The translations under genes and the position numbers were made by a program. DNA of 64,000 nt from Streptomyces sp. NRRL F-5122 (lineage in GTDB: Bacteria > Actinomycetota > Actinomycetes > Streptomycetales > Streptomycetaceae): NCBI RefSeq assembly GCF_001507435.1, contig NZ_LMWH01000266.1, forward strand, positions 234,493 to 298,492, read 5' to 3'. Position 1 is the first letter of the stretch, and the number at the start of each line of letters is the position of its first letter. The notes below the pieces were generated by a model. That model saw only the letters and a program-made list of their open reading frames with translations, did not search any database and was not told the DNA's origin. Below, piece after piece: positions 8,594 to 18,134 of this stretch.

Positions 8594-10531
8594 GTGCCGC
8601 TGCTGACCCGCATCAGGGGACCGCGCGATCTGGACCGGCTCAGCCTGGAAGAGCTGGACCAGCTTGCAGAGGAGATCCGGACCTTCCTCGTCGACGCCGT
8701 CTCCAAGACCGGCGGCCACCTCGGCCCCAACCTCGGTGTGGTCGAGCTCACCATCGCGCTGCACCGCGTCTTCGACTCACCCAAGGACAGGGTCCTCTTC
8801 GACACCGGCCACCAGGGTTACGTCCACAAGCTGCTCACCGGCCGTCAGGACTTCTCGAAGCTGCGCGCCAAGGGCGGCCTGTCCGGCTACCCCTCGCGCG
8901 CCGAGTCCGACCACGACGTCATCGAGAACTCGCACGCGTCGACGGTCCTCGGCTGGGCCGACGGCCTCGCCAAGGCCAACGAACTGCTGCAGCGCGACAG
9001 CCACGTCGTCGCCGTCATCGGCGACGGTGCCCTCACCGGCGGTATGGCCTGGGAGGCGCTCAACAACATCGCGGACGCCAAGGACCGCCCGCTGGTCATC
9101 GTCGTGAACGACAACGAGCGCTCGTACTCCCCGACGATCGGCGGTCTCGCCAACCACCTGGCCACCCTGCGCATCACCGACGGCTACGAGAAGTTCCTCG
9201 CCCGCACCCGGGAGGTGCTGGAGCGTACACCCGTCGTCGGCAAGCCCCTCTACGAGACGCTGCACGGCGCCAAGAAGGGCCTGAAGGACTTCATCGCCCC
9301 GCAGGGCATGTTCGAGGACCTGGGTCTGAAGTACGTCGGTCCGATCGACGGCCACAACATCGAGGCGCTGGAGTCCGCGCTGGCCCGCGCCAAGCGGTTC
9401 GGCGGCCCGGTCATCGTGCACTGCCTCACCGAGAAGGGCCGCGGCTACAAGCCCGCCGAGCAGGACGAGGCCGACCGCTTCCACGGCATCGGGCCCATCC
9501 ACCCCGACACCGGTCTGCCCATCAAGGCGGCGGCCGCCAGCTGGACCTCCGTCTTCGGCGACGAGATGGTCAGGCTCGGCCGCGAGCGCGACGACATCGT
9601 CGCCATCACCGCGGCGATGCTCCATCCCGTGGGCCTGAAGAAGTTCGCGGACGCCTTCCCGAACCGGATCTACGACGTCGGTATCGCCGAGCAGCACGGC
9701 GCGGTCTCAGCCGCCGGTCTCGCCACCGGCGGACTGCACCCGGTCTTCGCCGTGTACGCGACCTTCCTCAACCGCGCCTTCGACCAGGTCCTCATGGACG
9801 TCGCCCTGCACAAGTGCGGTGTGACGTTCGTGCTGGACCGCGCCGGTGTCACCGGCGACGACGGCGCCTCGCACAACGGCATGTGGGACATGTCGATGCT
9901 CCAGGTCGTCCCGGGCCTGAGGATCGCCGCGCCGCGCGATGCCGAGCAGTTGCGCGCCCAGCTGCGTGAGGCCGTCGACGTCGACGACGCGCCCACCGTG
10001 CTGCGCTACTCCAAGGGCGTCGTCGGACCGGCCGTACCGGCGGTCGGCATGGTCGGCGGCATGGACGTCCTGCGCAAGGCCGACGTGCCCGTGCCGGACG
10101 TGCTGCTGGTCTCCGTCGGTGCGCTGGCGCCCATGTGCCTGGAGATCGCGGACCTCCTCGACAAGCAGGGCATCTCCACCACGGTCGTCGACCCGCGCTG
10201 GGTCAAGCCCGTCGACGAGGCGCTGGTCCCGCTTGCCGAGCGGCACCGCGTGGTCGTCACCGTCGAGGACAACTCGCGCGTCGGCGGTGTCGGTTCGGCG
10301 ATCGCGCAGGCCCTGCGCGACGGCGGAGTCGATGTGCCACTGCGCGACTTCGGCATCCCGCCGCGCTTCCTCGACCACGCCTCCCGCAAGGAGGTCCTGG
10401 CGGAGATCGGCCTGACCGCGCCGGACATCGCCCGTCAGGTCACCGGGGTCGTCGCCAAACTCGACGGCGGGCGCTTCGACCGCCCGGGTGCCCCGCAGGC
10501 CGTGGACCCGGTCGAGACGGCACGCGACTGA
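8594..10531 (+). CDS. dxs: 1-deoxy-D-xylulose-5-phosphate synthase
   Basis: Thiamine-diphosphate enzyme joining pyruvate and glyceraldehyde 3-phosphate to DXP, the first step of the MEP isoprenoid pathway. It is 645 residues, normal for the family. Seen in order: DTGHQ near residues 70-74, the ThDP-binding GDGALTGG (143-150) with NN at 157-158, the pyrimidine-domain [15 protein letters not shown] with the catalytic Glu, [15 protein letters not shown], and the C-terminal transketolase domain ending near [12 protein letters not shown]. The GTG at 8594 is 5 nt after AAGGAGG (8582-8588); the frame is open 84 codons further upstream but unsupported. It stands alone between two hairpins. Confidence 0.96.
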   Translation: MPLLTRIRGPRDLDRLSLEELDQLAEEIRTFLVDAVSKTGGHLGPNLGVVELTIALHRVFDSPKDRVLFDTGHQGYVHKLLTGRQDFSKLRAKGGLSGYPSRAESDHDVIENSHASTVLGWADGLAKANELLQRDSHVVAVIGDGALTGGMAWEALNNIADAKDRPLVIVVNDNERSYSPTIGGLANHLATLRITDGYEKFLARTREVLERTPVVGKPLYETLHGAKKGLKDFIAPQGMFEDLGLKYVGPIDGHNIEALESALARAKRFGGPVIVHCLTEKGRGYKPAEQDEADRFHGIGPIHPDTGLPIKAAAASWTSVFGDEMVRLGRERDDIVAITAAMLHPVGLKKFADAFPNRIYDVGIAEQHGAVSAAGLATGGLHPVFAVYATFLNRAFDQVLMDVALHKCGVTFVLDRAGVTGDDGASHNGMWDMSMLQVVPGLRIAAPRDAEQLRAQLREAVDVDDAPTVLRYSKGVVGPAVPAVGMVGGMDVLRKADVPVPDVLLVSVGALAPMCLEIADLLDKQGISTTVVDPRWVKPVDEALVPLAERHRVVVTVEDNSRVGGVGSAIAQALRDGGVDVPLRDFGIPPRFLDHASRKEVLAEIGLTAPDIARQVTGVVAKLDGGRFDRPGAPQAVDPVETARD

Positions 10532-10550
10532 CGCGACCGCATGGTCCGCC

Positions 10551-10591
10551 CGGGCCGGCTTCGGATCCTTTACGGTGGCGAAGCCGGCCCG
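10551..10591 (+). terminator. Hairpin terminator after dxs
   Basis: CGGGCCGGCTTCG (10551-10563) pairs perfectly with 10579-10591, a 13-bp stem with a 15-nt loop, starting 20 nt after the dxs stop. Confidence 0.7.
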
Positions 10592-10676
10592 TCAGCGTGA
10601 ACTCCCGCACGCCGGGGCATACGCACTTACGCCCCCTCTCGATCATGTCGAGGACGCCGAGCGCGGGAGGTAAGCC

Positions 10677-12173
10677 GTGAGTCGCACCCTCTTCCGGACG
10701 AAGAACGTCGAGCAGTCGATCCGGGACACGGAGCAACCCGATCACGCGCTCAAGAAAACCCTCTCCGCCCTGGATCTGACCGTGTTCGGCGTCGGTGTCG
10801 TCATTGGCACCGGCATCTTCGTGCTGACCGGAAAGGTCGCCAAGGAGAACGCGGGGCCGGCCGTCTCCCTGGCCTTCGTGGTCGCCGGTGTGGTCTGCGC
10901 GCTCGCCGCGCTCTGCTACGCGGAGTTCGCCTCGACGGTCCCCGTCGCGGGTTCCGCGTACACGTTCTCGTACGCGACACTCGGCGAATTGCCGGCCTGG
11001 ATCATCGGCTGGGACCTGGTCCTGGAGTTCACGCTGGGCACGGCGGTGGTCGCCGTCGGCTGGTCCGGATACATCCGCTCCCTGCTGGACAACGGGGGCT
11101 GGCACCTGCCCGACTATCTCGGCGGCCGGGACGGGGCGCACGGCTTCGGCTTCGACATCCTGGCCGCCGCGCTGATCCTGGTGCTCACCGCCATCCTCGT
11201 GGTCGGTGTGAAGCTCTCGGCCCGGGTGACCCAGCTGGTGGTCGCCATCAAGGTCGCCGTGGTGCTGATCGTGATCGTGGCGGGTGCCTTCTTCGTCACC
11301 GGCTCCAACTACAAGCCGTTCGTTCCGAAGGCGCAGCCGGTGGAGGCGGCCGGCTCCCTGCACGCACCACTGATCCAGCTGATGTTCGGCTGGGCGCCCT
11401 CCAACTTCGGTGTGATGGGCATCTTCACCGCGGCGTCCGTGGTCTTCTTCGCCTTCATCGGCTTCGACATCGTGGCGACCACGGCCGAGGAGACGAGGAA
11501 CCCGCAGCGCGACATGCCGCGTGGCATCCTCGGCTCCCTCCTGATCTGCACGGTGCTGTACGTGGGGGTGTCCATCGTCGTCACGGGAATGGAGCACTAC
11601 AGCAGGCTGTCCGTGGACGCCCCGCTCGCCGACGCCTTCAAGGCCATCGGGCATCCCTGGTTCGCGGGTGTGATCAGCTTCGGCGCCGCCGTCGGCCTGA
11701 CCACCGTCTGCATGATCCTGCTGCTCGGCCAGACCCGGGTCTTCTTCGCGATGAGCAGGGACGGGCTGCTGCCCCGCTTCTTCTCGCACGTCCATCCCCG
11801 GTTCAAGACCCCGCACCGGCCGACCGTCCTGCTCGGTGTGATCATCGCCGTCGTTGCGGGCTTCACCAGCCTCAGCGAACTCGCCGAACTGGTGAACATC
11901 GGCACGCTCTTCGCCTTCATCGTGGTGGCCGTCGGCGTGATCGTCCTGCGCAGGACCCGCCCCGACCTGCCCCGGGCCTTCCGTACTCCGTTCGTCCCCG
12001 TGGTGCCGATCCTGTCGGTGTGCGCCTCGCTGTGGCTGATGCTGAACCTGCCCGCGGAGACCTGGCTGCGGTTCGCCGTCTGGCTGGTCGTCGGCTTCCT
12101 CATCTACTTCCTCTACGGCCGTTCGCACAGCCGTCTCGCCGACCGGCGGGAGAAGCAGCCGGCAGGACGGTGA
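10677..12173 (+). CDS. Cationic amino-acid transporter, APC superfamily
   Basis: Membrane permease of 498 residues with 12 to 14 hydrophobic segments. The first one carries the APC signature GVGVVIGTGIFVLTG, and later segments show AFIGFDIVATTAEETRNPQRD (read as AFIGFDIVATTAEE and NPQRDMPRG), which is characteristic of the CAT (cationic amino-acid transporter) branch, where it precedes the IPxGI motif. The final region LLPRFFSHVHPRFKTPHRP is also typical. GTG start 6 nt after GGGAGG (10665-10670). The gene is single and converges with the photolyase gene. The substrate (Lys/Arg versus neutral amino acids) cannot be decided here. Confidence 0.85.
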   Translation: MSRTLFRTKNVEQSIRDTEQPDHALKKTLSALDLTVFGVGVVIGTGIFVLTGKVAKENAGPAVSLAFVVAGVVCALAALCYAEFASTVPVAGSAYTFSYATLGELPAWIIGWDLVLEFTLGTAVVAVGWSGYIRSLLDNGGWHLPDYLGGRDGAHGFGFDILAAALILVLTAILVVGVKLSARVTQLVVAIKVAVVLIVIVAGAFFVTGSNYKPFVPKAQPVEAAGSLHAPLIQLMFGWAPSNFGVMGIFTAASVVFFAFIGFDIVATTAEETRNPQRDMPRGILGSLLICTVLYVGVSIVVTGMEHYSRLSVDAPLADAFKAIGHPWFAGVISFGAAVGLTTVCMILLLGQTRVFFAMSRDGLLPRFFSHVHPRFKTPHRPTVLLGVIIAVVAGFTSLSELAELVNIGTLFAFIVVAVGVIVLRRTRPDLPRAFRTPFVPVVPILSVCASLWLMLNLPAETWLRFAVWLVVGFLIYFLYGRSHSRLADRREKQPAGR

Positions 12174-12191
12174 GGGGGCCGTGTGACGACG

Positions 12192-12222
12192 GGCCCGCAG
12201 GACGCGTGGACGGGTGCGGGCC
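12192..12222. terminator. Short inverted repeat between convergent genes
   Basis: GGCCCGCA (12192-12199) pairs with TGCGGGCC (12215-12222) around a 15-nt loop in the gap between the permease stop and the stop of the opposing photolyase gene. A modest bidirectional terminator is possible. Confidence 0.4.
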
Positions 12223-12246
12223 GGGACGGCGGACCGCGGGGTTCCG

Positions 12247-13752
12247 TCAGGGTGGGTCCTGGCCGCGATTCCGTTCCTGGTGCAGGAGTTCGTCGAGGTC
12301 GCCGAGGCGGTCCAGGCCCCGGAGCGCCTGTGCCATCCGCCCGTTGCCCGCCAGCCGGGACCGGTGCCGGTGCAGGAAGGCCCAGTACCCGGCCGTGTAA
12401 GGACAGGCCCGCTCACCCACACGCTCCGTCGGCCGGTAGGCGCAGCCGCCGCACAGGTCGCTCATGCGGTTCACATAGGCGCCTGCGGAGGTGTACGGCT
12501 TGGTGGTCATCCGCCCGCCGTCGGCGTACTGGGACATCCCGACGACATTGGGCAGCATCACCCAGTCGTAGCCGTCGACGAAGCTGCGGTGGAACCAGTC
12601 CGTCACCGCCCGCGGGTCGAAACCGCGCTGTAGGGCGTGGCTTCCGAGCAGCATCAGCCGGGGGATGTGGTGTGTCCAGCCGGTGTCGCGCACCTGTGCC
12701 AGCGCCGTGGCGAGACATCGTGCGGTCACGGCGTCGGCGTCCAGTTCGAGGAACCAGTCGGGCAGTGGCGCGTGGTGGTGCAGGGCGTTGCTGTGGCGGT
12801 AGTCGTCGCCGAAGTACCAGTAGAGCTGCCAGACGTACTCGCGCCACCCGGCGATCTGCCGGACGAACCCCTCCACACTGTTGATGGGTGCCCGCCCGGA
12901 CCTCCAGGCGTCCTCCGCGCCCTCGACGCACTCGGCGGGGTGCAGCAGGCCGAGGTTGAGCGATGACGACAGCAGGCTGTGACTCATCACGGGGTCGGCG
13001 CCCAGCATCGCGTCCTCGTGGGGCCCGAAGCCGGCGAGCCGGTGCTCGAGGAACCGCCGCAGTGCGGCCAGTGCCTCACGCCGGGAGGCCGGGAACCGTC
13101 GTGGGCCGTCCCGCCCGACGAAGGCCACCAGGCCGTCGCGTTCCCAGCGGTCCAGGTCGTGCCGCACCTCCTCGTCGACGGTGTTCTCCCGAGGCCGGTA
13201 CGGCGCCGGTGCACCGAGGGTCCGCGCGCCCCTGGGCGGGGGCTCGCGGTTGTGGTGGTCGTGGTTCCAGCGTCCGCCCGCGGGGGCGTCACCGTCCATC
13301 AACAGGTGACGGTCGCGCCTCACCCAGCGGTAGAAGTCCTCCTGACGCAGGCTCCGGCCGCCGTGACCGTCGGCCCAGGCGCGGAAGTCCGCGTGCGGCA
13401 GGAGGAAACCGCGGGCGGGCAGGACGGTGACGGCGTCGAGGGACCGGACCAGACGCAGGGCCGCGTGAGAGGTGGGGTGGTGCACCGTCACGGGACCTTC
13501 GCCGACGGCCGCGAGCAGCCCTTCCCGATAGGTGTCGCAGCGGATGTACCGCACCCGGTCGCCGAGTTCGGCGGCCCGGTGCCGCATCGCGGACAGGATC
13601 AGATGGGCTTTCGCACGGTGGAATCGCCGCCGGCGGAAGACGGAACGGGCCTCGATCATCACCACCGGCGCGTCACGGTCGAGCCCTTCGGCGCCGGCGG
13701 TGAGGAAGTGGGGTCCGAGCTGGTCGCCGAAGAGCCAGTGGGCAGTGGCCAT
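12247..13752 (-). CDS. Iron-sulfur cryptochrome/(6-4) photolyase-related protein
   Basis: A 501-residue member of the photolyase-related (FeS-BCP, PhrB-like) family, flavoproteins that repair UV photoproducts or sense light. The N-terminus begins AHWLFGDQLGPHF, the family hallmark. The C-terminal half contains the FAD-domain segments NSVEGFVRQIAGWREYVW and MLPNVVGMSQYADGG, and the 4Fe-4S cluster cysteines are present: Cys434, Cys437 and Cys450 (CGGC...ACPYT) plus an upstream cysteine in ADAVTARCLATAL. Start ATG at 13752. It is monocistronic. Whether it repairs (6-4) products or senses light is not decidable from sequence. Confidence 0.9.
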   Translation of the reverse strand: MATAHWLFGDQLGPHFLTAGAEGLDRDAPVVMIEARSVFRRRRFHRAKAHLILSAMRHRAAELGDRVRYIRCDTYREGLLAAVGEGPVTVHHPTSHAALRLVRSLDAVTVLPARGFLLPHADFRAWADGHGGRSLRQEDFYRWVRRDRHLLMDGDAPAGGRWNHDHHNREPPPRGARTLGAPAPYRPRENTVDEEVRHDLDRWERDGLVAFVGRDGPRRFPASRREALAALRRFLEHRLAGFGPHEDAMLGADPVMSHSLLSSSLNLGLLHPAECVEGAEDAWRSGRAPINSVEGFVRQIAGWREYVWQLYWYFGDDYRHSNALHHHAPLPDWFLELDADAVTARCLATALAQVRDTGWTHHIPRLMLLGSHALQRGFDPRAVTDWFHRSFVDGYDWVMLPNVVGMSQYADGGRMTTKPYTSAGAYVNRMSDLCGGCAYRPTERVGERACPYTAGYWAFLHRHRSRLAGNGRMAQALRGLDRLGDLDELLHQERNRGQDPP

Positions 13753-14018
13753 ACGAGCGCGTCGCCTCCATCTTCTCGGCGGTGGTCGTCAGGACGGGGG
13801 AGCCGGTGCGACACCCCGGGGCGAACGGGCGGTGTTCGTGCGGCAGTCGCCGAAGCCATGCCGGCTCCACGGAGCAGCACGTTGCGCCAGTACGACAACT
13901 GACGTCATTTTTGCCAATAAAGTACCCGTTTTTTCCTCGCCGGGCCGCGGATGCGTCCGGAGGCCGATGGCCGGACCGGTGGCCGTCGGGAGTGTGCGCG
14001 GTGCGGGGGACGCTGGTG
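13753..14018. other. Intergenic region with AT-rich core upstream of photolyase
   Basis: No gene is supported. Around 13905-13935 there is an unusually AT-rich stretch (TTTTTGCCAATAAAG and CGTTTTTT) about 155-185 bp before the photolyase start. On the minus strand it contains TACTTT, a possible -10 box, but no matching -35 was found. Confidence 0.4.
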
Positions 14019-14207
14019 CCAGGGCCTGCCCTTTGGATCATGTCGGCGTCGCGGGGCGTGGCACGCGCGTCTGCCGCGTTGTCGTCGGTTGCCGCGGCTC
14101 CGCGTCGTCGCCCTCCTCCGCCCTGCAGCCGCACGCACCTCGCCCGCTCGGGTCGATCGAACGGCGCGGTCTCTCCCAGCCGACCTGATCCAGACGACAG
14201 ACCCTAG
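14019..14207. mobile_element. MITE-like inverted-repeat element, long copy (189 bp)
   Basis: The left end CCAGGGCCTGCCCTTTGGAT and the inverted right end CTAGGGTCTGTCGTCTGGAT form imperfect terminal inverted repeats of about 25 bp. The same two ends occur at 43163-43253: 47 of 50 bases match at the CTAG end and 36 of 40 at the CCAG end. This copy has about 100 bp of additional interior sequence and encodes nothing. Its CTAG terminus (14204-14207) contains the TAG stop codon of the minus-strand NYN gene. The arrangement suggests a non-autonomous transposon targeting CTAG, as IS5-type elements prefer YTAR. Confidence 0.75.
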
Positions 14208-14608
14208 CCGCGGTCCGCCCGCGGCTCCCCGTCGCGCACCGTGCGCGGGCCGGTGACCTGGGCGCCCAGTTCCGTCACGCGGCGGCGCAGCTCACGGTCC
14301 GCCGTGACGACCAGGACGGCACGGTCCCCGGCCTCGGCGACCAGCTCGACGATGCGGTCGTCCCCGCTGTGGGGTGCCGACACCACCCGTACCCCGGGCA
14401 CGGAGTCCACCCCGCGGGCCGCACCCTCGACCACGAGCACCAGCTCCACGGGTCCCGAAAGATCTGGGAGCCCCTCGTCGGCGTAGCGCACGATCCCGTC
14501 GCGCAGCCGCTCCGCGGCACCGCGCCGGTCCCGCCACCAGCCGTCGGGAACGGAGCCGACGACGTTGGCGGCGTCGACGACCACGAGCGGGAGGTTCTCC
14601 TCGTCCAT
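14204..14608 (-). CDS. Small NYN/PIN-like domain protein
   Basis: A 134-residue protein with a nuclease-fold look: VVVDAANVVGS at residues 8-18 (acidic metal site), an internal DDRIVELVAEAGDRAVLVVTADRELR (read as DDRIVELVAE and VVTADRELR) with the second acidic cluster, and RRRVTELGAQV. These are hallmarks of the NYN (YacP-like) PIN-related family, often linked to RNA metabolism. I start at ATG 14608 (MDEENLP); the open frame continues to 14656. The upstream Shine-Dalgarno is weak. The TAG stop lies inside the end of the inverted-repeat element. Biochemical activity is inferred only. Confidence 0.75.
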   Translation of the reverse strand: MDEENLPLVVVDAANVVGSVPDGWWRDRRGAAERLRDGIVRYADEGLPDLSGPVELVLVVEGAARGVDSVPGVRVVSAPHSGDDRIVELVAEAGDRAVLVVTADRELRRRVTELGAQVTGPRTVRDGEPRADRG

Positions 14609-14660
14609 GGGGCCAGGGTCGCACGACCACCGTGCCGGACGCGCCGGCCGGTGCATGCGA

Positions 14661-14691
14661 GAGGGCCTCCGCCCGTCGGGCGGAGGCCCTC
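14661..14691 (-). terminator. Hairpin terminator after fadB
   Basis: A perfect 14-bp stem (14661-14674 with 14678-14691) and 3-nt loop lies 37 bp downstream of the fadB stop on the minus strand, before the NYN gene. Confidence 0.8.
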
Positions 14692-14727
14692 TTCACATCC
14701 CTACGACGCTGGTCGCCCGCCCGTCCG

Positions 14728-16857
14728 TCACGCCGGGACCGAGGCGACGCCCGCGCTCAGGAAGCGCTTGCCGTTCACCCGCTCGGAGACGCCCTCACGG
14801 TCCAGGTACGGGGTGAGGCCGCCCAGGTGGAAGGGCCAGCCGGCGCCGGTGATCAGGCACAGGTCGATGTCCTGGGCCTCGGCGACGACGTTCTCGTCGA
14901 GCATCAGGCCGATCTCCTGGGCCACGGCGTCCAGAACGCGGGCACGGACCTGCTCCTCCGTCAGGACCGTGTCGCCCTGCACGAGGAGCGCGGAGACCTC
15001 CGGGTCCAGCTCCGGCTTGCCGCTGTCGTAGACGTAGAAGCCGCGCTTGCCCGCCCCGACGACCGCCTTGAGGTTCGGGGAGACCTTGAAGCGGTCGGGG
15101 AAGGCCCGGTTGAGGGTCTCCGAGACGTGCAGGCCGATGGCCGGACCGACGAGCTCGAGAAGGACCAGCGGGGACATCGGCAGGCCGAGGGGCTCCACCG
15201 CCTTCTCCGCCACCTCGACCGGGGTGCCCTCGTCGATGACGTTCTGGATCTCGCCCATGAAGCGGGTGAGGATGCGGTTGACGACGAACGCCGGGGCGTC
15301 CTTGACCAGAACCGCCGTCTTCTTCAGCTTCTTGGCCACCGCGAAGGCGGTCGCCAGCGAGGCGTCGTCCGTCTGCTCGCCGCGCACGATCTCGAGGAGC
15401 GGCAGGATCGCGACCGGGTTGAAGAAGTGGAAGCCGACGACCCGCTCGGGGTGCTGCAGCTTCGAGGCCATCTCCGACACCGACAGGGAGGAGGTGTTGG
15501 TGGCGAGGATCGCGTGGGCCGGGGCGACCGCCTCGACCTCGGCGAACACCTTCTGCTTGACCGACATCTCCTCGAACACGGCCTCGATGATGAAGTCCGC
15601 GTCCGCGAAGCCCTCGGCCTTGTCCAGGACACCGGACACAAGGGCCTTGAGCCGGTTGGCCTTGTCCTGGTGGATCCGGCCCTTGCCGAGCAGCTTGTCG
15701 ATCTCGGCGTGGACGTAGCCCACGCCCTTGTCGACGCGCTCCTGGTCGATGTCCGTGAGGACGACCGGGACCTCCAGGCGGCGCAGGAACAGCAGGGCCA
15801 GCTGAGAGGCCATCAGACCGGCGCCGACGACGCCGACCTTGGTGACCGGGCGGGCCAGGTTCTTGTCCGGGGCGCCGGCCGGGCGCTTGCCGCGCTTCTG
15901 GACGAGGTTGAAGGCATAGATGCCCGCACGCAGCTCGCCGCCCATGATCAGGTCGGCGAGGGCCTGGTCCTCGGCGTCGTAGCCCTGCTGCAGGTCACCG
16001 TTCTTCGCCGCGGCGATGATGTCCAGCGCGCGGTACGCGGCCGGGGCCGCGCCGTGCACCTTGCCGTCGGCGATGAAGCGGCCCTTGGCGACGGCCTGGT
16101 CCCAGGCCTCGCCGCGGTCGATCGCCGGCCGCTCGATCCGGATCTCGCCCTTGAGGACGGCCGCCGTCCAGATCAGCGACTGCTCCAGGAAGTCCGCGCC
16201 CTCGAAGATGGCGTCGGCGATGCCGAGCTCGTGGACCTGCGCGCCCTTGAGCTGCTTGTTCTGGTTGAGCGAGTTCTCGATGATCACCGAGACGGCCTTG
16301 TCCGCGCCGATCAGGTTCGGCAGCAGGGTGCAGCCGCCCCAGCCGGGGACCAGACCCAGGAACACCTCGGGGAGAGAGAACGCCGGGAGGGCCGTGGACA
16401 CCGTGCGGTAGGTGCAGTGCAGGCCGACCTCGACGCCGCCGCCCATCGCCGCGCCGTTGTAGTAGGCGAAGGTCGGGACGGCGAGGTTCGACAGGCGCTT
16501 GAACACCTCGTGGCCGCCCTTGCCGATGGCCAGCGCGTCCTCGTGCCGCTTCAGCAGCTCGACGCCCTTGAGGTCGGCGCCGACCGCGAAGATGAACGGC
16601 TTGCCCGTGACGCCGACACCGACGATCTCGCCGTCCGCGGCCTCCTTCTCGACCTGGTCGATCGCGGTGTCGAGGTTCGCGAGCGACTTCGGCCCGAAGG
16701 TGGTCGGCTTGGTGTGGTCCAAGCCGTTGTCCAGGGTGATCAGGGCGAAACGGCCCGCGCCCTGAGGCAGGTCGAAGTGTCGTACGTGCGCCTGGGTGAC
16801 GACCTCGTCCGGGAACAGCTCGGCCGCGCCCTTCAACAGTTCGGCAGTGGTGCTCAC
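14728..16857 (-). CDS. fadB: Bifunctional enoyl-CoA hydratase / 3-hydroxyacyl-CoA dehydrogenase
   Basis: Multifunctional beta-oxidation subunit of 709 residues. The N-terminal half is a crotonase domain (oxyanion-hole segment FIFAVGADLKGVELL, then YYNGAAMGGGVEVGLHC, and the catalytic-Glu region LPEVFLGLVPGWGGC). The C-terminal half is the 3-hydroxyacyl-CoA dehydrogenase: NAD-binding VGVVGAGLMASQLA, the motif HFFNPVAILPLLEIV, and the second HAD domain ending near GKRGFYVYD. It hydrates trans-2-enoyl-CoA and oxidises 3-hydroxyacyl-CoA. The GTG at 16857 has GAGGGGGA upstream and overlaps the fadA stop (GTGA), so the two subunits are coupled. The frame is open far beyond this start but there it is a shadow of fadA. 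Confidence 0.94.
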   Translation of the reverse strand: MSTTAELLKGAAELFPDEVVTQAHVRHFDLPQGAGRFALITLDNGLDHTKPTTFGPKSLANLDTAIDQVEKEAADGEIVGVGVTGKPFIFAVGADLKGVELLKRHEDALAIGKGGHEVFKRLSNLAVPTFAYYNGAAMGGGVEVGLHCTYRTVSTALPAFSLPEVFLGLVPGWGGCTLLPNLIGADKAVSVIIENSLNQNKQLKGAQVHELGIADAIFEGADFLEQSLIWTAAVLKGEIRIERPAIDRGEAWDQAVAKGRFIADGKVHGAAPAAYRALDIIAAAKNGDLQQGYDAEDQALADLIMGGELRAGIYAFNLVQKRGKRPAGAPDKNLARPVTKVGVVGAGLMASQLALLFLRRLEVPVVLTDIDQERVDKGVGYVHAEIDKLLGKGRIHQDKANRLKALVSGVLDKAEGFADADFIIEAVFEEMSVKQKVFAEVEAVAPAHAILATNTSSLSVSEMASKLQHPERVVGFHFFNPVAILPLLEIVRGEQTDDASLATAFAVAKKLKKTAVLVKDAPAFVVNRILTRFMGEIQNVIDEGTPVEVAEKAVEPLGLPMSPLVLLELVGPAIGLHVSETLNRAFPDRFKVSPNLKAVVGAGKRGFYVYDSGKPELDPEVSALLVQGDTVLTEEQVRARVLDAVAQEIGLMLDENVVAEAQDIDLCLITGAGWPFHLGGLTPYLDREGVSERVNGKRFLSAGVASVPA

Positions 16858-18071
16858 TTGTCCCCCTCGAAGTGCGGGTTCTCCCAGATGACGGTCGCGC
16901 CCATGCCGAAGCCGACGCACATGGTGGTCAGGCCGTAGCGGACGTGCGGCTGCTCCTCGAACTGCCGGGCCAGCTGCGTCATCAGACGGACGCCGGAGGA
17001 GGCGAGCGGGTGGCCGAAGGCGATGGCACCGCCGTACTGGTTGACGCGCTCGTCGTCGTCCGCGACGCCGTAGTGGTCGAGGAAGGCCAGGACCTGGACG
17101 GCGAAGGCCTCGTTGATCTCGAACAGGCCGATGTCGGAGATGGACAGGCCCGCCTTGGCGAGGGCCTTCTCGGTGGCCGGGATCGGGCCGTAGCCCATGA
17201 CCTCGGGCTCCACGCCCGCGAAAGCGTAGGAGACCAGGCGCATCCTGACCGGCAGGTCGTTCTCGCGGGCGAAGTCCTCGGACGCGATGATCGAGGCGGT
17301 GGCGCCGTCGTTCAGACCGGCCGCGTTGCCCGCGGTGACCCTGCCGTGCACGCGGAACGGAGTCTTGAGGCTCGCCAGGTTCTCCAGGGTGGTGCCCGGG
17401 CGCATCGGCTCGTCCGCCGTGACCAGACCCCAGCCGGTTTCCCCGCTCTCGGGGTTCGTGCGACGCACGGAGATCGGCACCAGGTCCTGCTGGATCTTGC
17501 CGTTGGCGTACGCCTTGGCGGCCCGCTCCTGCGAGCGCACCGCGTACTCGTCGGCGCGCAGCTTGGTGATGTGCGGGTAGCGGTCGTGCAGGTTCTCCGC
17601 GGTCATGCCCATGAAGAGGGCGGACTCGTCGACCAGCTTCTCGCTCACGAAGCGCGGGTTCGGGTCCACGCCCTCGCCCATCGGGTGGCGGCCCATGTGC
17701 TCGACACCGCCGGCGATGACGGCGTCGTAGGCGCCGAAGGCGATCGATCCGGCCGTCGTCGTCACGGCCGTCAGCGCGCCCGCGCACATGCGGTCGATGG
17801 AGTAGCCGGGGACGGACTGGGGGAGACCGGCCAGGATGCCGGCCGTGCGGCCGAGCGTCAGGCCCTGGTCACCGATCTGCGTGGTCGCGGCGATGGCGAC
17901 CTCGTCGATCTTCTTCGGGTCGAGACCCGGGTTGCGGCGCAGCAGCTCCCGGATCGCCTTCACGACGAGATCGTCGGCGCGGGTCTCGTGGTAGATGCCC
18001 TTCGGGCCCGCCTTGCCGAACGGGGTACGGACGCCGTCGACGAAGACGACGTCCCTGACGGTACGAGGCAC
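16854..18071 (-). CDS. fadA: Acetyl-CoA acyltransferase (thiolase)
   Basis: Thiolase of 405 residues completing beta-oxidation by CoA-dependent cleavage of 3-ketoacyl-CoA. The nucleophilic Cys96 lies in SIDRMCAGAL; the catalytic His is in AIAFGHPLASSG and the second cysteine (about 385) in TTMCVGFGMGA. The GTG start at 18071 is 7 nt after GGAGGAG. It is first in a two-gene operon with fadB. A promoter and a 16-bp palindrome lie just upstream, suggesting control by a TetR/FadR-like regulator that is not encoded nearby. Confidence 0.94.
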   Translation of the reverse strand: MPRTVRDVVFVDGVRTPFGKAGPKGIYHETRADDLVVKAIRELLRRNPGLDPKKIDEVAIAATTQIGDQGLTLGRTAGILAGLPQSVPGYSIDRMCAGALTAVTTTAGSIAFGAYDAVIAGGVEHMGRHPMGEGVDPNPRFVSEKLVDESALFMGMTAENLHDRYPHITKLRADEYAVRSQERAAKAYANGKIQQDLVPISVRRTNPESGETGWGLVTADEPMRPGTTLENLASLKTPFRVHGRVTAGNAAGLNDGATASIIASEDFARENDLPVRMRLVSYAFAGVEPEVMGYGPIPATEKALAKAGLSISDIGLFEINEAFAVQVLAFLDHYGVADDDERVNQYGGAIAFGHPLASSGVRLMTQLARQFEEQPHVRYGLTTMCVGFGMGATVIWENPHFEGDK

Positions 18072-18114
18072 GATGGCTCTCCTCCAGGGTGCGGGATGGC
18101 ACTGCCGCGACGCG

Positions 18115-18130
18115 CTGAGCGCGCGCTCAG
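18115..18130. promoter_or_regulatory. Perfect palindromic operator candidate for fadAB
   Basis: CTGAGCGCGCGCTCAG is a perfect 16-bp palindrome, 44-59 bp before the fadA start. It covers the transcription start predicted from the adjacent -10 box, a position suited to repression. Confidence 0.6.
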
Positions 18131-18134
18131 TCCC

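Noticed and set aside
14374..16938. 854-codon plus-strand frame across fadB
   Set aside because: Antisense shadow rich in Arg/Asp/Leu/Val/Gln; fadB motifs on the other strand are intact.
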